Shown in pieces: positions 8,148 to 16,677 of a stretch of 64,000 bases of DNA. The stretch spans positions 19,505 to 83,504 of the forward strand of contig CAKVCL010000015.1 in NCBI GenBank assembly GCA_934725855.1. The letters run 5' to 3'. Source of the DNA: an uncultured Cellulosilyticum sp. Its GTDB lineage: Bacteria > Bacillota > Clostridia > Lachnospirales > Cellulosilyticaceae. The position numbers and the translations under genes were made by a program. Each line of letters opens with the position of its first letter. Positions within the stretch are counted from its first letter, which is position 1. The notes under the pieces were generated by a model. It was not told the origin of the DNA. It ran no database searches and saw nothing but the letters and a program-made list of their open reading frames with translations.

Positions 8148-9818
8148 ATGCAAACGATTTTAGAACATGTTCAAAAAGCTTATACTGATTCACAAAAGCT
8201 TATCATTGCTAAGGTTCAAGAGCTTTATCATTTATATGACTTTATTGCTGCTATTATTTGTGAAAGAAATGATTTCGATTTAAAGGAAATTGATGAATAT
8301 ATTAATGGCACTAAAAAGCCTAAACATTTTGCGGGAATGAAAGATATCCAAAAAGCCACTCATCTCATTGCAGAAGCTATGTCTAGAAATGAACCCATAC
8401 GCATTGTAGGCGATTATGATGTGGATGGTGTAACCAGTACTTATGTACTGCTTACGGTTTTTGAGGCACTTGGCTATCCATCTATTAGTCACTACCTTCC
8501 TCTTCGTGAAAAAGATGGCTATGGTTTAAATAAAGAGATCGTGGAAAATGCTTATAAAGATGGCGTAAAACTTCTTATTACTGTGGATAATGGGATTTCA
8601 GCACATGAAGGGGTAAGTTATTCCAAATCACTTGGGATGACCATGATTGTAACCGATCACCATGAATTACCTCTTACGCTTCCTGAGGCAGACGCCATCA
8701 TTAATCCTCATCAAACAGACTGTGCTTATCCTTACAAAACACTTGCTGGCGTTGGCATTGCTTACAAACTAGGACAATCCTTAATGACTTACTTTAAGAC
8801 TAAACCCACTCCTGCAGTGATTGCACGTATTCAAGCTTTAGTGGCTCTAGGTACAGTCTGCGACGTGGCTCCCCTTATTGGTGAAAATCGCCATATGGTT
8901 AAAACAGGTCTTATTGCCCTTAACAAAGGTGCCCTTCCTGCTGCTTCAGTGATCAGTTCTAAAATATCTGTTGGTACCTTAGGTTTTCAAATTGGTCCTA
9001 GACTAAACGCTTGTGGTCGCTTGGAAGATGCTGAAACAGCGCTTCGCTATTTAAAGTGCGAAGACTTTAATGCACTTTATCCTTTTAAAACCAGATTAGA
9101 TGCTTTAAATAAAGAACGCCAAGATGAAGAAATGGATTCTTTAAATCGTATTTTAGATAAGCTTGAAAAATACCCTCATATTCCAAATGTCATCATTGAG
9201 ATTGATGAAAATGCGCATGAAAGTGTGGTTGGTTTAGTGGCTGGAAAAGTTAAGGAAAAATACTATCGCCCGACTGTCGTTTTTGCCAAAACAATCAATG
9301 GAACTTATAAAGGCTCTGGTCGTTCTATTGAAGAATACGATATGTTTCAAAGCTTTAAGCCTTATTTACATCTTATAGAGGGTGGTGGCGGACATCCTAT
9401 GGCATGTGGCCTTAAAGCTTCCTCATTAGAACAAATTGAAGCCTTTAAAAATGCCGTTAACCATGCCTGCACTTTAACTGAGCATGATAAAACCCCAAAA
9501 GTCTATGTAGATAAATGCATCTATAACACCTACGAATATGATTTCGATGCTTTAGAAAAACAATTAAAGCTTTTCTTACCAACAGGTGCAGGTAATACCG
9601 CACCGACTTTACTCATTAAAGATGCTTGTATTAAGATACAAACCAAGTATGCTAAAAGCTATCGCATTTCAGAAGTTATTGCAGATTTTGGTGTTAAATC
9701 CATTTCAAGTACCCTTTGGAACGATGATACCATCCCCGAAGAAGGTGAGTTTGTAGCGGACATTGTGCTTCAAGTAGGTGAAACGGGTTGGCAGATTCCT
9801 ACCATTTACTTTTCTTAA
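8148..9818 (+). CDS. RecJ-like DHH-family single-strand exonuclease
   Basis: 556-residue DHH/DHHA1 phosphoesterase of the RecJ type, which degrades single-stranded DNA 5' to 3' in repair using manganese. The motifs are VGDYDVDGVT (residues 87-96), LLITVDNGIS, the VTDHHELP box, NPHQTDC and GVGIAYKL. The C-terminal part has the DHHA1 GGGGHPMACGL motif. No separate OB-fold with C-terminal extension is obvious, so the protein is shorter than many long Firmicutes RecJ proteins and may be a second RecJ-like copy. It is transcribed away from the cys operon. The residues 400-440 GRSIEEYDM..F segment is typical. Confidence 0.9.
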   Translation: MQTILEHVQKAYTDSQKLIIAKVQELYHLYDFIAAIICERNDFDLKEIDEYINGTKKPKHFAGMKDIQKATHLIAEAMSRNEPIRIVGDYDVDGVTSTYVLLTVFEALGYPSISHYLPLREKDGYGLNKEIVENAYKDGVKLLITVDNGISAHEGVSYSKSLGMTMIVTDHHELPLTLPEADAIINPHQTDCAYPYKTLAGVGIAYKLGQSLMTYFKTKPTPAVIARIQALVALGTVCDVAPLIGENRHMVKTGLIALNKGALPAASVISSKISVGTLGFQIGPRLNACGRLEDAETALRYLKCEDFNALYPFKTRLDALNKERQDEEMDSLNRILDKLEKYPHIPNVIIEIDENAHESVVGLVAGKVKEKYYRPTVVFAKTINGTYKGSGRSIEEYDMFQSFKPYLHLIEGGGGHPMACGLKASSLEQIEAFKNAVNHACTLTEHDKTPKVYVDKCIYNTYEYDFDALEKQLKLFLPTGAGNTAPTLLIKDACIKIQTKYAKSYRISEVIADFGVKSISSTLWNDDTIPEEGEFVADIVLQVGETGWQIPTIYFS

Positions 9819-9873
9819 TTGATTGATCATACGTTTTATATTCATTAAAAACTTATAAACTAGGAGAAACACT

Positions 9874-9930
9874 ATGAAAATACTAATTTTAGGAGCCAGT
9901 AGTTTTATTGGCTCTTACCCAAAAAAATAA
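9874..9930 (+). pseudogene. Remnant: start of a nucleotide-sugar epimerase-type gene
   Basis: An 18-codon open frame beginning MKILILGASSFIGSY has a good TAGGAG ribosome site. The first 15 residues are exactly the Rossmann GxxGxxG opening of NAD-dependent epimerase/dehydratase genes, then a short KK and stop follow. It most likely is the 5' stub left after an internal deletion of such a gene. A functional 18-residue peptide cannot be excluded but is not expected. Confidence 0.65.
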
Positions 9931-9958
9931 AGCCATTGCTTTACTAAACAATAGCTTT
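9929..9958 (-). terminator. Terminator of the 9961-10380 gene
   Basis: A 10-bp hairpin (9929-9938 with 9949-9958, one mismatch) is followed on the minus strand by a T-rich tract (TTTATTTTTTT). It begins 2 bases after the stop codon of the minus-strand gene and overlaps the end of the epimerase stub. Confidence 0.55.
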
Positions 9959-9960
9959 GC

Positions 9961-10380
9961 TTATCCTAATTTTCTAACAACATAATGTCCATACTTTCCT
10001 TCAAAGAATATAAAATTTTTCGCAATGGCATAGAACGCACTATTATATCCATATTTATCGACGCAATGATCATCTCTCTTAATGCCTAACTTATCACAAA
10101 TATGTACGAGCTTTGGGGTTGTCACAAAAGGTAAAATGACATTATACGTATTTTGCTTATGCAAAAATTCTAATAGCCTTGTGGTATATCCCATATTCAA
10201 ATAAGCATCATCCACTTTGATTTCACGAATCATTAGGGTGCCATCTGCTTCTTCTTCATAAACAAACTTCAGATTTTCATTAATGATGAGTGCTGTAAGA
10301 TTTTGAAAAGGCAAAATCGTTTCAGGAACTTCCCGTACATCAAAGCCTGCGTTTTCCAATAATTTCTTCAAATCATTCAT
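9961..10380 (-). CDS. Hypothetical protein, possibly GNAT-like
   Basis: 139 residues, start supported by AAGGAGAG 6 bases before the ATG. I do not recognise the family with confidence. The middle segment LMIREIKVDDAYLNMGYTTRLLEFLHKQ resembles the strand-turn-helix that binds acetyl-CoA in GNAT acetyltransferases (V..(Y)RG.G.g..Ll). However the R/Q-x-x-G-x-G/A loop is replaced by NMGYTT, so the enzyme class is uncertain. There is no signal peptide or membrane segment. It stands alone, convergent with the RecJ-like gene region. Confidence 0.6.
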   Translation of the reverse strand: MNDLKKLLENAGFDVREVPETILPFQNLTALIINENLKFVYEEEADGTLMIREIKVDDAYLNMGYTTRLLEFLHKQNTYNVILPFVTTPKLVHICDKLGIKRDDHCVDKYGYNSAFYAIAKNFIFFEGKYGHYVVRKLG

Positions 10381-10490
10381 GTGATCCTCTCCTTGTTATT
10401 TTATTGTCTTTTTACCTTAACCATTATATACCTACTTGCTCAATTAAGCTATGTTGTTTTAGTGATTTTACATATATCCAAGTTCAAACA

Positions 10491-12215
10491 TTAAACAGCC
10501 ATATTCTGCTCTTCAAAATAATCATATAATGCTTCTAGTTTTTGTCTACATGATAAGAAAATCTTACCAATGGTAGGATCAAAATGTGTTCCTAATGATT
10601 CTTCAATAATTTTAAATGCTTCATCATACGAATATTGATGTTTATAGCAACGTTTGCTCACTAACGCGTCAAAAACATCCGCTAATGCCATAATTCTTGC
10701 TTCCAAAGGAATCTTCTCACCTTTTAATTGTTCTGGATATCCTAGCCCATTCCATTTTTCATGATGATAATGTGCAATATTAACAGATACATCAAAAAAC
10801 ACTTTATCATCCACATTCTGTAATAGCTGTTTTACAATTTTTGCACCTTTACTGCTATGCTCCTTCATCTTTTCAAATTCTTCCTCTGTAAAGCGCCCTT
10901 TTTTCCTTAATATACTGTCTTCAATGGCAATCTTTCCAAAGTCATGCAACGGTGCTGCTTTAACAACACATTCAAAAAAATAGTCACTCATATTTTTATA
11001 GAGTCCTGTTTTTCTCATTTCTTGTACGATAATGTTAACAACCTTACTTGTTCTTCTAACATGCCCACCTGTATTACTATCACGACTTTCTACGATATCT
11101 GCCATACCTAAAATAATGTCCTCTTGCATTTTTTGTATATGTGCTACTTTTTCTGCTACATCTTTTTCAAGTTGTTCATTATAATCATTAATTAGCTTCA
11201 CATACTTAAATTGCTCCGTTTCATCCATTAAATGAACATAATAACCCACCATACGATCTGTATATTTATTTCTTATACGCCTAAGTATGCACTTAATTTC
11301 TAACTCTCCACTAGCTATTTGAAAAAAATTTGTATCCTTGCCTAATTCTGCATTTTTTATTGTTTCATACGTCATTTTAATTAATGGTGAGTCAACACTA
11401 CTCCAACTTGTGCTATCTATTCTTAATGCCCCAAGTTCTTTAAATAAAGATTTTGCTCTTAAATTACTTCCTAAATAGTTTTTCTTTGCATCAAACACAA
11501 TAAATCCATATTCATTTGTGTCATCAATACTTCTTGATATCATTTCTGATACATCATAAGTTTTAATCCGATGTAAAAGAAATAAAATACATAACCCATC
11601 TACTAAGTAAATAATCGGAATACATTGCTCTTTTATTTGAAGCTTACTTCCGATAATATACATTATTGTTGAAAAAAGCATCATGCCTAATAATATAGTT
11701 ACTGCCTTATAAGAAACTTCATTTTTTCTAAAAAATGATTGAATAACAACAATGTAAGCAGCAATGTAATAAGTCACTAATAAGGCAACATAAAAATTAT
11801 GAGCTGTTCCATATTCTCTTAATAAAATGGTCTTACTTCCATCAAAAGCAATGCCTACTGCCTTATAATAAATTGGAAAACATCCGATTGTCCATACTAA
11901 AGAATAAGTAATCATATTTAAGCTCAACGCCAATACCTTTAACCATACAGGTATTTCTTTTTTGCAGATCTTACAAATGCATACCATAATAAAGTATGGT
12001 AAAAAGCAGCCTCCTAAGTAAGCAATTTTATTAGCAAATATAGCGGTTTCTAAAGTTTGCGCATTCTCTAATTGCATATATCCCACATTACTAATATTAA
12101 TAATGACAACCATCAATACATAAGCAGTACTTATGTATTTTTCACCATACCTTAGCAAAATAAATGTCATTATAATCGATATAACAAATATTGCAATATG
12201 TATACCTTGAACCAT
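10491..12215 (-). CDS. Membrane HD-GYP domain protein (c-di-GMP phosphodiesterase type)
   Basis: 574 residues. Seven to eight hydrophobic segments fill residues 1-215, resembling the 7TM histidine-kinase N-terminal sensor module. A PAS-like region follows at about 230-340, then a short coiled coil, then an HD-GYP domain at 360-560. Metal and substrate residues are visible: TGGHVRR, HDFGKIA, HSSKGAKI, the paired HYHHEKWNGLGYP and ADVFDAL. These support an active cyclic-di-GMP phosphodiesterase that responds to a membrane signal. It is monocistronic with GGGGGAG before the ATG. The signal sensed is unknown. Confidence 0.87.
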   Translation of the reverse strand: MVQGIHIAIFVISIIMTFILLRYGEKYISTAYVLMVVIINISNVGYMQLENAQTLETAIFANKIAYLGGCFLPYFIMVCICKICKKEIPVWLKVLALSLNMITYSLVWTIGCFPIYYKAVGIAFDGSKTILLREYGTAHNFYVALLVTYYIAAYIVVIQSFFRKNEVSYKAVTILLGMMLFSTIMYIIGSKLQIKEQCIPIIYLVDGLCILFLLHRIKTYDVSEMISRSIDDTNEYGFIVFDAKKNYLGSNLRAKSLFKELGALRIDSTSWSSVDSPLIKMTYETIKNAELGKDTNFFQIASGELEIKCILRRIRNKYTDRMVGYYVHLMDETEQFKYVKLINDYNEQLEKDVAEKVAHIQKMQEDIILGMADIVESRDSNTGGHVRRTSKVVNIIVQEMRKTGLYKNMSDYFFECVVKAAPLHDFGKIAIEDSILRKKGRFTEEEFEKMKEHSSKGAKIVKQLLQNVDDKVFFDVSVNIAHYHHEKWNGLGYPEQLKGEKIPLEARIMALADVFDALVSKRCYKHQYSYDEAFKIIEESLGTHFDPTIGKIFLSCRQKLEALYDYFEEQNMAV

Positions 12216-12322
12216 TTTACTCCCCCTAGGCTATCTTTATATGCTTTTATTATATCGCTATATTTTTAAACTTTCTATATATAATATTAATTTTCGACAT
12301 TTTAGACAATTATAATGCATCT

Positions 12323-12364
12323 AAAGAGAGGACCTCATATGTTACTTTATGAAGTCCCCTCTTT
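12323..12364 (-). terminator. Terminator of the Re-citrate synthase-type gene
   Basis: A long stem of about 17 bp (12323-12339 with 12347-12364, one bulge) lies 3 bases after the stop of the minus-strand gene. It has an AAAGAGAGG/CCTCTTT base. Confidence 0.8.
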
Positions 12365-12367
12365 AAA

Positions 12368-13732
12368 TTAATTCTCTTTAAAATAATCCTCAATACAAGC
12401 ATCCAATTCTTCATCACAGATAACCGTTGTACGTCCATCTGCATAAACTTTATCAACCCAAGCTTTAATCGCTAAAACAAGTGGGTCATTTTTATCAATT
12501 CCCTTAAGTTTATAATATTTTGGATTACTGCTAATCCAGTGAGCAATCCCTGCAAGTCCTGAAGTATTACTTACAGCTACCCTTACTGGTCTATTAAGCA
12601 ATTTATCGGTATCAAAGATATTATAAATTTCTTCATTCTTTAATAAACCATCTGCATGAATTCCTGCTCTTGTCACATTAAAGTTCTTACCTACAAATGG
12701 TGTTCTTTCAGGAATGTGTTCACCAATAACATTTTCGAAGTACTCAGCAATCTCTGTAATAACTGTCGTATCCATTCCATCTAAAGTGCCTTTAAGTTGT
12801 GCATATTCAATGACCATCGCTTCAAGTGGTGTATTGCCTGTTCTTTCCCCAATTCCAAATAGTGAACAGTTTACGCTGCTACAACCATAAAGCCATGCAC
12901 TTGTTGAATTGGCTACTGCACGATAGAAATCATTGTGTCCATGCCATTCAATCCATTCATGTGGCACACCTGCATATTGATGTAGTGCGTACATAATACC
13001 AGGCACACTTCTTGGAATCATAGCCCCTGGATAACTTACCCCATAACCCATTGTATCGCAAGCTCTAATTTTAATAGGCATATTAGTTTCTTCACTAATT
13101 TTCATTAATTCTCTTGCAAATGGTACAACGAAATTATAAATATCTGCTCTTGTAATATCTTCAAAATGGCAACGTGGAATAATTCCCTTATCAATACACT
13201 GTTTAACAATTTTTGTATAATGCTCAATCGCTTCTGACCGTTTCATATGTAACTTATGGAAAATATGATAATCTGAGCAACTTACTAAGATACCTGTTTC
13301 ATCAATTTCCATTTGTTTAACAAGTTCAAAATCCTTTTCAGACGCTCTAATCCATGAAGTAATTTGTGGAAACTCGTACCCTAATTCTCTACATTTATAG
13401 ACGGCATCACGATCTTTTTCACTATATAAAAAGAATTCACTTTGTCTAACAATGCCTTTTGGACCACTTAGCTTATTTAAATATTTATACAAGGTTACAA
13501 TTTGTTCTGTTGTATAGGGTGCTCTAGATTGTTGTCCATCTCTAAACGTTGTATCTGTAATATAAACATTATCTTGCATATACATAGGCACATGTACATT
13601 ATTGAAGGCTACACGTGGGATTTCATCATATGGAAAGAATTCACGAAACATATTGGGTGTGGCTCTATCTTCCAATTGATGGTTTTTTTCAGTATTTGTC
13701 AACAAATTTGTCCTTTTATTTAGCTCAAACAT
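12368..13732 (-). CDS. DRE-TIM metallolyase, probable Re-citrate synthase
   Basis: 454 residues of the isopropylmalate/homocitrate synthase superfamily. The TIM barrel starts with the DRE signature TDTTFRDGQQ (residues 59-68) and carries the metal-binding EWHGHNDF motif. Conserved pieces IVRQSEFFLYSEKDR, PRCHFEDITRADI, CDTMGYG and GERTGNTPLEA match my recollection of the clostridial Re-citrate synthase group (Clostridium kluyveri type), which condenses acetyl-CoA and oxaloacetate. There is no LeuA-type C-terminal allosteric domain. An ATG at 13732 with GGGAG 7 bases upstream is preferred over the TTG one codon earlier. A homocitrate or citramalate activity remains possible. Confidence 0.82.
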   Translation of the reverse strand: MFELNKRTNLLTNTEKNHQLEDRATPNMFREFFPYDEIPRVAFNNVHVPMYMQDNVYITDTTFRDGQQSRAPYTTEQIVTLYKYLNKLSGPKGIVRQSEFFLYSEKDRDAVYKCRELGYEFPQITSWIRASEKDFELVKQMEIDETGILVSCSDYHIFHKLHMKRSEAIEHYTKIVKQCIDKGIIPRCHFEDITRADIYNFVVPFARELMKISEETNMPIKIRACDTMGYGVSYPGAMIPRSVPGIMYALHQYAGVPHEWIEWHGHNDFYRAVANSTSAWLYGCSSVNCSLFGIGERTGNTPLEAMVIEYAQLKGTLDGMDTTVITEIAEYFENVIGEHIPERTPFVGKNFNVTRAGIHADGLLKNEEIYNIFDTDKLLNRPVRVAVSNTSGLAGIAHWISSNPKYYKLKGIDKNDPLVLAIKAWVDKVYADGRTTVICDEELDACIEDYFKEN

Positions 13733-13789
13733 CAAATCACTCCCTGCAATTTATCTATTCCAATTATTTAATTGTCTGAAAATAACTTA

Positions 13790-13824
13790 TGTATAATTGT
13801 ATACAACATACTGATATCTGTCAA
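13790..13824 (-). promoter_or_regulatory. Promoter with overlapping palindrome before Re-citrate synthase gene
   Basis: TTGACA (13819-13824), a 17-base spacer and TACAAT (13796-13801) form a strong minus-strand promoter. The -10 lies inside a perfect palindrome TTGTATACAA (13798-13807) and an inverted repeat TGTATA-4-TATACA (13790-13805). This placement suggests a repressor operator, perhaps for a GntR-type regulator; the regulator is not in the window. Confidence 0.6.
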
Positions 13825-14162
13825 CAATATTTTCTTCCTCAAAAAATCATCATTTACTTTTGTAACATTTTTTTCCATCCTACATACACTAACTAATGTA
13901 GAAGTTAGTCAAAGAAGCACTTGGTTAAAGACTGATATTGATTCATTTAATAAACTTAGTCCTGACTTGTTCTAATTTCACCGAAATATTATCTAAAAAA
14001 ATGAATTTTTATGCACACTATTTATTACTTTATAATATTTCGTAAAATAAACTTGTATCTTTTCTGATTATGACTGATTAAGTAATTTTATTGATAGATG
14101 AATCATAAACTTAAATTAGAAAACAAATCGTATTTACTTTTTTATATATAGGAGGCTTTATC
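13825..14162. other. Intergenic stretch with no supported gene
   Basis: 338 AT-rich bases between the divergent promoter region and the small membrane protein. Short open frames here lack ribosome sites and have AT-driven composition. The only clear element is TATATAGGAGGCTTTATC just before the next start. No hairpin or riboswitch was recognised. Confidence 0.5.
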
Positions 14163-14399
14163 ATGGAAGATTTTAGATTTTTACAAGACAACTGCTTATG
14201 GATCGTTATTATTGCTTTATTTATCATTTTCTGCTTAGGTGGAAACGGATGCAATTCTTTTGGTTCTAACTGTGGCGGATTTGGTAATTTATTTGATGGT
14301 TGTGGTAATAATTCTTGGTTATGGATTATCGCTATTATCATTATTTTCTGCTGCGTATGTAAAAATGACTGTGGCGTATTCAGAAATGAACTTCAATAA
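14163..14399 (+). CDS. Small two-segment membrane protein, Gly/Asn/Cys-rich centre
   Basis: 78 residues with AGGAGG 7 bases before the ATG. Two hydrophobic segments (about residues 12-27 and 50-65, both opening with a WIVIIALFIIF or WLWIIAIIIIF pattern) flank a Gly/Asn/Cys-rich loop. The segments look like an internal duplication. The layout recalls short clostridial and YjcZ-like hydrophobic sporulation proteins, but it is not a clear family member. A membrane or spore role is inferred. Confidence 0.65.
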   Translation: MEDFRFLQDNCLWIVIIALFIIFCLGGNGCNSFGSNCGGFGNLFDGCGNNSWLWIIAIIIIFCCVCKNDCGVFRNELQ

Positions 14400-14460
14400 T
14401 TGACCTTGCTTATAATATTGTTTATTGAAATAACTCCCCCTTAATAAACTATGTATTAAC

Positions 14461-14495
14461 CTAAAGGCCATTGGATAGCTTCCAATGGCCTTTAG
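14461..14495. terminator. Perfect bidirectional hairpin
   Basis: Arms CTAAAGGCCATTGG (14461-14474) and CCAATGGCCTTTAG (14482-14495) pair perfectly around a 7-base loop. It serves the small membrane gene and the convergent 14505-14909 gene. Confidence 0.8.
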
Positions 14496-14504
14496 CGTTT
14501 TATA

Positions 14505-14909
14505 TCATTCTAATCGATTTTGCTTCATTTGTTCCACCGTCATTAGGGCTTTAATCATAATGACTTTGTACAATAGTTTTTTTATATCTTCCTTTTCTTT
14601 ATTACTGTCTCTTAATAATGAAGAAATTCCCTCATGTTCCTCTATGCTTTTTTCTATCACTTGATTATAAGTTAAGACATCTACTAGTATGCCTAACATT
14701 TTCTTTTGTTCTGGTAAAAAAGGCATAATAGCTTGCAATAACTGCGCTTCTTTACATTCACTTATTGCGCCTTCATTTCTATAGCCATCTACCTTATTGT
14801 AAATCATACTCATATACTTTTTGTCTAAATAGTCCCACACTAGTCTACTTATTTCATTAATATCCTCTTGTATTTGTGATGCAATCTCTTGCTTTTCCAA
14901 ATTTCTCAC
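14505..14909 (-). CDS. Hypothetical alpha-helical protein
   Basis: 134 residues, soluble, almost entirely predicted helix with charged heptad-like stretches (EEHEGISSLLRDSNKEKEDIKKLL). I do not recognise a family. The start has only a weak AAGTGAGTG site upstream. It ends 9 bases from the shared terminator and is divergent from the two-gene unit at 15031-15879, which is also unrecognised. A functional link between them is only positional. Confidence 0.6.
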   Translation of the reverse strand: MRNLEKQEIASQIQEDINEISRLVWDYLDKKYMSMIYNKVDGYRNEGAISECKEAQLLQAIMPFLPEQKKMLGILVDVLTYNQVIEKSIEEHEGISSLLRDSNKEKEDIKKLLYKVIMIKALMTVEQMKQNRLE

Positions 14910-15030
14910 TCACTTTACTCTTCTTCTTGTAGTATCTTATTCAAAGAGTGCATAAAAAATAACTTTTTAGTTCTATCAAAATTTGTCCTTAACATACATA
15001 TGTATAAGATATAGTTTATGGAGGTATGCT

Positions 15031-15588
15031 ATGACGCATCTTGATCGTGCAGTTAATAATGATATGCTCATTGTTACCAAATCCCTTTTGCCTTATTTAA
15101 ATATTGATCGGCAAAAGCCAGTAGCTATCTTTATTAAAGCAATGGAACTTTTCTATACGATTAGTCTTTTCTCCAATGAAGCAAGTGTACGCTCTATGTG
15201 CCGTAATGGTGAATCAGACTGGGAAAAATCATTTTTAAATGATGTCAAAGCTAATTTAGGTAATGATAAGGCCTATTTTATAGATGCCATTTTAAAACTC
15301 ACAGAAGCCAAAGACTTATTAGCTCGTTCAGAAACACCCTCTAATAACGATAACCCTGAATATAACCTACACCCCATGGACTCTGGCATATTAGAATCTA
15401 TGCCATTTCCTGACCAAAATGCTTCTAATCAAAGTTCTACTTCCTCTACGCAACCTAAAGCTTCTAATTCTATGCAATCCCCAACCCCAGAACAAATTAT
15501 TAATAGTCTTTCCTCTATGCTGGATCCTAATCAAGCTCAGCTCCTTAAAACACTTTCCTCTTTATTTGCAGGCAATATAAAAAATTAA
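15031..15588 (+). CDS. Hypothetical protein with helical N-domain and Ser/Gln/Pro linker
   Basis: 185 residues. The start at MTHLDRAV was chosen because GGAGG lies 6 bases before it; the TTG-started extension from 14983 has no site. Residues 1-105 look helical and compact. Residues 108-145 are low complexity (Ser, Asn, Gln, Pro). The last 35 residues form an amphipathic block of the type PEQIINSLSSMLDPNQAQLLKTLSSLF. This resembles tether-plus-interaction-motif organisation. No family was recognised. It is 18 bases ahead of the next gene, so they form an operon. Confidence 0.65.
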   Translation: MTHLDRAVNNDMLIVTKSLLPYLNIDRQKPVAIFIKAMELFYTISLFSNEASVRSMCRNGESDWEKSFLNDVKANLGNDKAYFIDAILKLTEAKDLLARSETPSNNDNPEYNLHPMDSGILESMPFPDQNASNQSSTSSTQPKASNSMQSPTPEQIINSLSSMLDPNQAQLLKTLSSLFAGNIKN

Positions 15589-15606
15589 ATAACTGGAGGT
15601 TATCCA

Positions 15607-15879
15607 ATGAAATTATATGATGATCCTGCTTTTTCACATCTAGATCCACGTCTTGTCATTCACCTTCAACATATGATTGATGCAAGTGCTAGAAAAAATA
15701 ATGCCTACGATACCTTACAAGGACTTATTAAAGTAAGTAACGAACTCACAAATAGCCACATTCCTTGTACTCCTGAAATGCAAAACGCCCTCATTAATTG
15801 CTTTAAAGATACCCTTCCCATGGCTCAGCGTAAACAGTTTGATACATTCTTTAAGATGATGAGTAAAATGAAACCTTAG
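15607..15879 (+). CDS. Hypothetical small helical protein
   Basis: 90 residues, ACTGGAGG before the ATG, translated just after the preceding gene. It is helical with no membrane segment or catalytic motif; residues 8-20 SHLDPRLVIHLQHM and the C-terminal MAQRKQFDTFFKMMSKMKP are amphipathic. It may form a complex with the preceding protein, judged only from the shared operon. Confidence 0.65.
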   Translation: MKLYDDPAFSHLDPRLVIHLQHMIDASARKNNAYDTLQGLIKVSNELTNSHIPCTPEMQNALINCFKDTLPMAQRKQFDTFFKMMSKMKP

Positions 15880-15909
15880 TGCTTTCTCTTCATTCTTTAG
15901 ATAAAAAAC

Positions 15910-15949
15910 TAGGCCCAAATCTCCCTTCATCATGGGAAATTTGAGCCTA
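15910..15949 (-). terminator. Terminator of the peroxiredoxin gene, probably bidirectional
   Basis: A 16-bp stem (15910-15925 with 15934-15949) has two positions that are G-U pairs only when read on the minus strand. It is followed there by GTTTTTTAT. It is therefore a strong terminator for the minus-strand peroxiredoxin and a weaker one for the plus-strand pair. Confidence 0.8.
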
Positions 15950-15983
15950 TTATAATCTTATATCCATTTCACTTATTGCCTAT

Positions 15984-16622
15984 TTATTGCTGTTTTAAAT
16001 CTTTATAAGCAAACCACCAATCATAATGATCATAGCTCATCTCATTTTGCTTAGCCTGTTCAATGTTTGTTGCTGGTGAAATAATTACTTTATCTCCAAG
16101 CATTTCATTATTTGGCCAATCAACAGGTAAGGCTACTTTCTGCTTAGTTGCTACTTGTAAAGCTACAAGTGCCCTAATAATCTCCTCCATATTTCTTCCT
16201 ACTTCTTGTGGATAATAAAGGATCATTCTTATCTTAGAATCTGGATCAATAAAAAATACTGCTCTTACCGTTGCAGTAGGTTTTGCAGGCTGTATCATCC
16301 CTAACCTACTTGCTATAGTTCCTAATGGATCTGCAATGATTGGAAATGGAATCTCTGTATTCAAATGCTCTTTAATCCATTCTACCCACTTCATATGAGG
16401 TTGTACTTGATCAACTGATAATCCTAAGAGTTCTGTGTTAAGCTTTTTAAAAGTTTCATAATGATTAGCAAAGGCAACAAATTCTGTCGTACAAACTGGT
16501 GTAAAGTCTCCTGGATGACTAAATAATATGAGCCATTTCCCTTTGTAATCCGCTGGAATGTTTCGCATTCCATAAGTGGTTTGTACAGTCATTTCTGGCA
16601 TATAATCTCCAATTAGTAACAT
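15984..16622 (-). CDS. 1-Cys peroxiredoxin, Prx6-type
   Basis: 212 residues. Thiol peroxidase that reduces hydrogen peroxide and organic peroxides. The peroxidatic site FSHPGDFTPVCTTE holds C44, the only cysteine in the protein, so this is a true 1-Cys enzyme needing an outside thiol for turnover. The Prx6 C-terminal extension (PVDWPNN..., GDKVIISPATN) is complete. The start is supported by AGGAGAAG 3 bases upstream. It stands downstream of the IolB-like gene with 55 bases between them and could be cotranscribed. Its role would be oxidative stress defence in an anaerobe. Confidence 0.9.
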   Translation of the reverse strand: MLLIGDYMPEMTVQTTYGMRNIPADYKGKWLILFSHPGDFTPVCTTEFVAFANHYETFKKLNTELLGLSVDQVQPHMKWVEWIKEHLNTEIPFPIIADPLGTIASRLGMIQPAKPTATVRAVFFIDPDSKIRMILYYPQEVGRNMEEIIRALVALQVATKQKVALPVDWPNNEMLGDKVIISPATNIEQAKQNEMSYDHYDWWFAYKDLKQQ

Positions 16623-16677
16623 GGACTTCTCCTATTTACTCCATCTCTTAAAGAAATATATGCAAACTTGAATTTTT

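Noticed and set aside
13772..13975. 67-codon plus-strand open frame in the gap after the Re-citrate synthase gene
   Set aside because: No ribosome binding site, AT-driven amino-acid content and overlap with the minus-strand promoter.
14111..14341. 76-codon minus-strand frame opposite the small membrane protein
   Set aside because: Antisense shadow; no ribosome site; the plus-strand gene has a strong AGGAGG and terminator.
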